Position numbers and translations under genes: made by a program | Notes under the pieces: model-generated | The model's database searches: none | What the model was told of the DNA's origin: nothing | Seen by the model: only the letters and a program-made list of their open reading frames with translations | Shown: positions 57,855-64,000 of the stretch, piece by piece | Layout: each line of letters begins with the position of its first letter | Position numbering within the stretch: the stretch's first letter is position 1 | From: Pogostemon cablin | Lineage: Eukaryota > Streptophyta > Magnoliopsida > Lamiales > Lamiaceae | Reading direction: 5' to 3' | DNA: 64,000 bases | Assembly: GCA_023678885.1 (NCBI GenBank) | Contig: CM042996.1 | Span: 11,218,602-11,282,601 of the forward strand

Positions 57855-58057
57855 TGTAAGAGAAGTATTTTGTTCATCATGAATATTTGGTGATATCAGT
57901 AAATAATTTGATTACAACAGATTACAAGGTAATAAGATCATAACAGATCTTTACAAATATTAAAATAAATTTAAAAGAATTAAATTAATTCTCTTTTATC
58001 TAAAATTTGATTTCCTTTTATATGATATCTTCAATCTTGGTATCATATTCCTTATTA
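57855..58057 (-). repeat. copia 5' LTR
   Basis: 203 bp, matching 40783-40994. Short LTRs of about 200 bp are normal for several copia lineages. Confidence 0.9.
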
Positions 58058-59638
58058 TTTTCTATCTTAGAAAATTTATGGGATCTATACTAGTGCCATA
58101 TTTTGCATGTATATGATGTCCTATTTTCTGCATCCCAACACAAATCACGCTCAGCAATTATAAAATAGAAATTGGGGTTTTGTGTTTGGATTGGAGCCAA
58201 CTTAATATGGTTTACATTTAATTACCAATTCAATTAAATAAATATAATTTATTTTCATTATTATTGTCTCCCTTATTCTGGATTATTTTTATTAAATATG
58301 ATTGTTTACATTTTCTAATTAATTTTCAATCAATTAATTCTGCATGTTTTATTACTGAACAAAAAACTAATTACCGATTCACTAACCGTTCATCTTCCAC
58401 ATTCATTTCATTCGCTTTCTCCCCTCTTGTTTATTAATATATACTTCGATTGTAATATTATAATCAAATAATAACAATATTTGTCTCTCACGTATTTGGG
58501 TGGAAAATGTATTCAAGCATATTACATTTTATTTTAAATGTGACATATATCTATATAAAAATAGAAAAGTTTTTCCCAAAAAGAAAGTAAAAATTTTTCC
58601 CGTAAAAAACGCCTTCTAAAAATTGAATTAAGAATTTATTATACAATAATATATTAAAAGTAGAGATGAGTTGAGAAATATTTTCTTCCACATATATCCT
58701 TATGTATTTCTTTTATTTACATCTTTGGCATTGACTGTTTGTATTTTGCATCTAGCCTTTAAATTTATTTTCCATTCAAAGCTCATTGTGTCATACTAAT
58801 CTCCGATCCAAAATTTGGCCCAACAACCAAGCTCACCGCCACTTCATCCAGGGAGCCCGATTTCTATCCCAGGCCCGATCGACAGAAAAAAGTCCACCTC
58901 CATCAATTTATTCTTTCTTCTCCTTCCATTTGACGCCTCCGCCGTTAGATCTAGCTCCAACCTTACCTAAACCTGCCCCAACACCCTACAAAAATCCTGA
59001 ATCTCTGAGGTTGCCCCACCTGCTGGTGACGTAACTAGGTTTCTGGGAGGGTGAGGGCGGTGACGGTGCCGCAGAACCCTGCCGCGGCAGCTGAGCGAGT
59101 GCGGTGTAAAGGTTGCCGAGCTTCCCACACTGTTTTTTCGTCGGCAGTGATGCGGTTTCTAGAGGGAGAAGTGTAAGAAAGAGTGAGAGAGAGGGAAAGA
59201 GAATAATGGGAAGACGAAAGTGGAGGAAAAGTAATAAAGGTGAGATAATTAATATTGGGAGAGAGAAAATATGGGGTAGGGGAACAAGTGAAATAGAAGG
59301 GGAAAGATAATTAATAGTGGGAGAGAGAAAAGATTCGGGCGAGGGAACAACTCAATAAATTTTTTGTGTTTCGAAAGAACCCACCAAACCCGTAATAATT
59401 GTGATTTGGCATCCAGTTCCATGAAATTTTCATGGAACCAATTCCACCCAAGTGCTGATAAAATACTTCATTTAGAATTCAATAAATCAAATTTTTTTAA
59501 AATATTATGTTGAAAAGGAATTATTATTTTATGGTATATCAATGAGGCGCAGGTTCGTGGATCGATGAGGCGGCGGCATATGACAAAAAATAATAGATAG
59601 AAATAAAAAAATGAATAAATAAAAAATTGCCATAGTAT
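58058..59638. other. intergenic, no gene recognised
   Basis: AT-rich until about 58780, then a GC-richer patch around 58800-59170 with a Pro-rich plus-strand frame (58786-59034) and a purine-rich stretch at 59160-59320. No domain, splice structure or repeat could be supported. The patch could be an old promoter or first exon. Confidence 0.4.
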
Positions 59639-59643
59639 ATATT

Positions 59644-61258
59644 TGATGAACTTTTCTTTGTACGCAAAATTAATTCCCAAGCATTAAGGATATCATTAAG
59701 AATAAATATCTAACCCAAAGGACGGCGTATTATCAATTTAATTATTAACTAAATTAATTAAGAAAAGGCAAAAAAAGTTGGTATTTAATTATCAACTACT
59801 GAACAATTAATTAAAATAACAAATAAAATAAAATAAACACTAGAAGAATACGAATGTGACTTAAAAATGGAGAATATGTAGCCCTAGGTAATCCGATTTT
59901 ACTCATTAATTTTTCTTTCGTGTATCAATGTCCAACTCTGCCTTGTGGAATATGGACGCATCACTAAACCATGCAAATCTACTTTGTAGACGCAAATATA
60001 TATACGTGTAACACGTGTAAATAACCTTGGAGCAAGAGATATAATTTCACCTCCCCTTCTAGGTACTATCAATATTAATTATTTCTCATGTCTGAAATCT
60101 AACCCGATATGATCTCCCATTATAGGTACTATAAAATTAACCTCATTATCCTACTTCTTAACCCAAATTCAATTCAATTAATAAACATTCATATATGGCA
60201 GTTCTAATGAAGTTTCGGAGTCCCCTCACTTGGAATCATAACACGAAATCCTGTTCAGCAAGGAATGCGCTCAATCAATAACCAAGATATATATTCAGAC
60301 TCTATATAACAGTTAATGATGCACAAAACAACACTAAATATGGATTAAAAACACATAGTCATATAAAAAATAAATCCACAAGTAGTGTTGTACGGAGTAT
60401 ACACACGAAAGTCCAATTAATTCATAAAAACCTTCAAAACTCTAAATCTACCAAAAAGGCTCTAGCCCATGATGTTGCGAAGAACAATCATGGGTGTTGG
60501 ATAGATTTTACACATATGTCTGGAAAATCACAAGATAATTTAGGAAACGAAATAAACCCCTAGATGTGGGTGTCGTCGCGTCCTTCTCCATCTTAAATCC
60601 TCCTCTTGGTTCTCCTTTTCATTCAACAGAGAATCTTCACAGTGATGGATTGATGGAGGAAGGGATGGATGTGATGGTGTAGGGGGTAATCCCCTTGTAG
60701 GGTGTACGATGATTGTTGTCTCTCACATGAATAATAATGTAAAATATATATAGGTGCGAGAAATGAATGAAATAAGGAAATAAAAGATATGGGTGAATAT
60801 GGAGGATTATATGATGAAGAAATTAATTGTGCTCCAAGAAATAGGAATTATGGGCTAATTTTCGAAAAATTTCGGAAATTCTCGAAAATTCAAAATTTTC
60901 GAAAATTCTAGCACGCAGCTGCGCGACCTCACGATTTTGAGCATAACTTCCTCGTCCAAACTTCGATTTGAGTGATTTTTATACCAAAATGATTCTCTCT
61001 TTCATGGCTTTCCAACCATGTATCCCACCACCAGTTATGAGCTCCATACGAACACAGAAGAATTATGGAAGTTGAACGTGTGTTTTTCAGCATTCCTCTA
61101 ACTTTGCACTTTTAATTTTTTTTCCACCTAAAACACCTCAAATTCACCTTTCTCTCAAATATATTGAATATAAGACACTTGTGCTAATATATGATAATAA
61201 TTCACATTAAAAATATGTTAAATTGGACACTAAAACACGCTTATTTTCACTCTCATTA
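59644..61258 (-). mobile_element. solo LTR, copy B of a two-member family
   Basis: The minus strand starts TAATGAGAGTGAAAATAAGC (first G lost compared with copy A) and ends ACAAAGAAAAGTTCATCA. The perfect 5-bp duplication ATATT lies at 59639-59643 and 61259-61263. It is 1615 bp long and non-coding. It lacks the TTCGACCA-rich part of copy A (29143-31084) and instead has AATTTTCGAAAATT-type repeats near 60860-60915. It was inserted just downstream of the phosphorylase pseudogene. Confidence 0.95.
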
Positions 61259-61618
61259 ATATTATTAGTTTGATATTATTAAATTAGCTTAATAGATCAT
61301 AAAACGGTAACAAATATTCTTGCATTAATACTACGTATTTCCAAATAAAAGATTAGGACATTAATACTTTTGTTAGTAACTTTGAAAAAAAAAAACATTG
61401 GATGCTCAAATAAATATCTATTCACCATGGTTAAAATACCACCAAACCTAATACATTCATGAAATGTTTTGATTATGAACGCTGATATGTTAAATCATTT
61501 TACCACAAAATTTACAGGCAAATGAGTGGTTTACTTTATTTTTGTCATTTCCTTCTACAAATGGATTATCAATAATAAAACCAACTTGAAGATTGCAGAA
61601 TATCAAAGACAAAGACAT

Positions 61619-62422
61619 AATTGCTTTTCCTCCAAATATACAAACTCGAGGAATAAACTTTGCTTCCCTTTTAGCTGTGGTCATTTCTTCTTGTTTTTAT
61701 AACGATAAACAATTCCCAAAATGTTTAATAACTGCCGCTTATATCCATGAATATCTTAACATTGATCAAAAAAAGAAAAAAAATTGTTTGATATCTTAAC
61801 AGTGTGTGAAGATTGAAACCATGAAATTTCACTTTTAAATGTTGAAAATAACATGAATATAAGTTCAATACTTAATGATCCGATACTTATGAAATTAAAA
61901 TGAAGGCAAAAAGAAAACAGATGAGAGAAAGTAATCTGGATTCAAACATTGCATCTTGGAATAGCCTTTTTTGGTTTGAGGAACGATGCAACCTTAATTT
62001 TGTTACTTCGTTTTGCAGCCCTCTGTAAACTATCCAGTTGCTTCAATCAATTTGGTTAGGATGTATATCACTGGTAAGACAAAGTAGAAATTCAAATTAA
62101 GAAAACATATTACCAATAGGATACATCAAGTTAACATTTGATATATTGACGTGCTGAATGACCCTCTGCGATTCTGCCTCAGAATCCAATCATTCGTGCC
62201 TATCCACTTACTTATTATAGAGCTTAGGTCTAGAATGCAGAAATGGATCTATCTTCCCATTTGTTTTATTTTGAAACTTATTAGGCCACAACTTCAAAAG
62301 ATAATTAACATCTTAATGTAAAGATCAATGTCTTGCTTGCAAAAAAACAAATGGAGACAGCACCTGGAAAAAAAATCATTAAAAACAATGGATCTCAGCA
62401 ACCTCATTCACAGCATGACCAT
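61619..62422 (-). pseudogene. PHS2: cytosolic alpha-1,4-glucan phosphorylase pseudogene, introns retained
   Basis: Four exon remnants on the minus strand in family order: 62386-62422 (DGHAVNEVAEIH), about 62160-62310 (LLKLWPNKFQNKTNG, then, shifted, DLSSIISKWIGTNDWI), about 61938-62045 (AAKRSNKIKVASFLK, then DAMFE after a shift) and 61619-61769 (IHGYKRQLLNILGIVYRYK, then, shifted, REAKFIPRVCIFGGKA). The enzyme would release glucose-1-phosphate from glucans. KFIPRVCIFGGKA and AAKRSNK fit the cytosolic (H) form better than the plastid form. At least three frameshifts and a stop before DIHGYKR prove it non-functional. N-terminal exons and those after GGKA, including the pyridoxal-phosphate site, were not found. 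Confidence 0.87.
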
Positions 62423-62803
62423 CTACAAAGGTTAGTAAAAAATGCATTAGTCAAATTAAAAACACATCAACCTAACCAACTCATCATTGCTAATTCTTTC
62501 AAGTTTCAATGGGTAAGGCTTTTAATTCATGCAACATAGCAAGTATAGGACTTCCCCCGAATAAATCAGATCTAACACAAACCCAAACAATAATTCGAGG
62601 CAGCGATTACGTTAATCACAAACTGAAATTCAAAGAAATTGAAGAGAAGACGAACCTTCAAAGAGCAGACATACATCAAATTTCAGAAAAAAAGATATAA
62701 CCAATTAAATGGCTAGATTTTGCAGGATAAGAAAGAAGGACAAATGTAAAATTGCAAAAGTCGACAACGCAAATAACAGAACAGAACAAAGTTGCGTACT
62801 TGA

Positions 62804-63036
62804 AGAATTGGGATTTCAAGAAATGTCGTTCTGACGTAACGTCTTTGCCAAGTTTTGAGAAGGCTTTTATAGGAAAAGAAGACTTGAGAAATAGTTTTTA
62901 ACATGTACATTTCGAGAATCTCTTCCAACTTTACAACTTTATTCTTCTTTTGTGTTTCCTTCTCTTCAAGCTCATCTATATCAGCAATTGTGGCTTCATC
63001 ACAATCTTCAATCTTCTTCTCAACAGTCTCCGTCAA
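62804..63036 (-). other. unrecognised acidic exon-like segment
   Basis: An open minus-strand stretch reads TETVEKKIEDCDEATIADID and ELEEKETQKKNKVVKLEEI, likely coiled coil, and ends at a donor-like CTTCAAGTACGC near 62804. It is on the same strand as the phosphorylase pseudogene but matches no part of that enzyme I know. No function is assigned. Confidence 0.3.
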
Positions 63037-63090
63037 TGGGCTTTCTATTGATTGGCATATAGCTCAACACATAAGTAGGCAGATCAAAAT

Positions 63091-64000
63091 TTTCTAAGAT
63101 TCTAATTGCCACCTATTTTTTCTTCAAATTTTTTGAATTTGATCCATCATATTCTAATAGTCGCCAATTAGCTGAAATATGCAAGTATCTATTAGGAGCA
63201 TGTAAAGGGTATTAATCCATATGATTTTAGTACAAAATATATTAACGATGTCGATCAAGTATTTGAGAAATCAAGCATGATCAAATTATTAGAAACTAGA
63301 AATGCATAAAATATTGCTATTTTCTTGGATCTTGGATCGGAGAAAATAAGTAATTATGTACCATTTGAATCATGTCATCTTGCTTCTTGTGCTCTTATGC
63401 ACTGTGTTTTGGCGTTCACTTGTCGTCTCTTGTGCTCTTTTGCAGGATTGATAATGAGACCTTTCAGGTTCAAAGTGTTGGGGAGACATTAATATTGATA
63501 ATTAAGTTATGAATATCAAGGAAATTCAACTGATCCAGAATTTTACGAGTTTTCACAAAAATTTACTCCTATTAATAATTATTATGATTAAATTTCTAAT
63601 ATATAATTTTTTAATATAAGAAATAAGGTTAAAGAAAGTAAATAATAAAATAATGAAGGGACATAATGGGTAAAAATATTTCTCAAGTACTTGATATTTT
63701 TAATATATTATGATTATAATATGATATGATTTACGTCATCAATTACTTTTTTTTACTAAGAATTTAAATTTTTTATTATTAAAATTATATTGTCAAAATT
63801 ATTTTTATATTCTACTAATTTTTTTATAATATCGTAATAATTCTAAGTATAGTTTAAAAGGTGTGTCTTGTATGAGATCTTCTTACGGATCTCATTATGT
63901 GAGACAGATCTCATTATTGTTTTTAAATGCGCTGTGCGAGCCACAATCGCATCCATCATCCATGTAGTTTAATTAATTTTAACGGTAAATATTTAATTCA
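63091..64000. other. intergenic, no gene recognised
   Basis: AT-rich. An 8-bp-arm inverted repeat, ATGAGATC and GATCTCAT at 63872-63895, lies in a GAGATC-rich phrase of the kind found at the ends of some plant MITEs, but no full element can be outlined before the window ends. Confidence 0.4.

Larger units (their letters stand above)
40783..58057 (-). mobile_element. Ty1/copia retrotransposon, split by Athila and hAT insertions
   Basis: LTRs of 212 and 203 bp bound the element (40783-40994, 57855-58057), with near-duplicate flanks TTTTT and TTTTC. The minus strand carries PBS, gag, a linker and RT-RNase H. RT is cut at 42764 by the Athila element (42764-56361), whose duplication GTTGA overlaps the copia codons for QPLGF. 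Protease and integrase are missing, so an internal deletion preceded or accompanied decay. Without the inserts the copy is only about 3.1 kb. Confidence 0.92.

Overview
This 64-kb window looks like nuclear DNA of a flowering plant, most likely a eudicot. It is AT-rich and gene-poor. It carries Ty3/gypsy and Ty1/copia LTR retrotransposons, DNA transposons (CACTA, hAT, Mutator-like) and MITEs, a nuclear copy of plastid rpoA, and decayed introns and exons of plant-type genes. I see no intact host gene, no rRNA or tRNA gene, no CRISPR array and nothing bacterial. Almost every coding segment is interrupted by stops or frameshifts. Region 1-8.8 kb: an intron-containing cyclin H pseudogene (minus strand) with a plastid rpoA fragment just upstream of its start, then intergenic DNA with one Stowaway-like MITE and short repeats. 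Region 8.8-19.5 kb: a decayed Tat-lineage Ty3/gypsy element on the minus strand (gag, protease, RT, two RNase H segments, integrase, primer-binding site). Its RT is split by a 1.64-kb solo LTR flanked by the 5-bp duplication GAAGC. At its left end lie LTR-like sequences, including six exact-period 60-bp repeats. Region 19.5-29.1 kb: a 188-bp tandem array, the last exon of a receptor-like kinase, nested MITE/hAT elements, and a MYB/SANT-like gene fragment with an exact 70-bp duplication. Region 29.1-31.1 kb: a solo LTR with perfect duplication ATCTT. A second, inverted member of the same family is at 59.6-61.3 kb with duplication ATATT. Region 31-40.5 kb: a CACTA transposase remnant and a hAT transposase pseudogene. 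The hAT gene is split by a Mutator-like element with long inverted arms and a perfect 9-bp duplication. A 715-bp tandem duplication and microsatellites follow. Region 40.8-58.1 kb: a three-level nest. A Ty1/copia element (minus) was hit by a 597-bp hAT-type element next to its YVDD codons and by a complete 13.6-kb Athila-lineage Ty3/gypsy element (minus; duplication GTTGA) in its RT. The Athila copy retains both LTRs, PBS, polypurine tract, gag, protease, RT-RNase H, integrase and the extra Athila 3' ORF, all with disabling mutations. Region 58-64 kb: intergenic DNA, the second solo LTR, and an intron-containing pseudogene of cytosolic alpha-1,4-glucan phosphorylase. Nothing here looks like a new enzymatic system. 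The value of the window is its readable insertion history: target-site duplications fix element boundaries and order, and the remnants show how they decayed.
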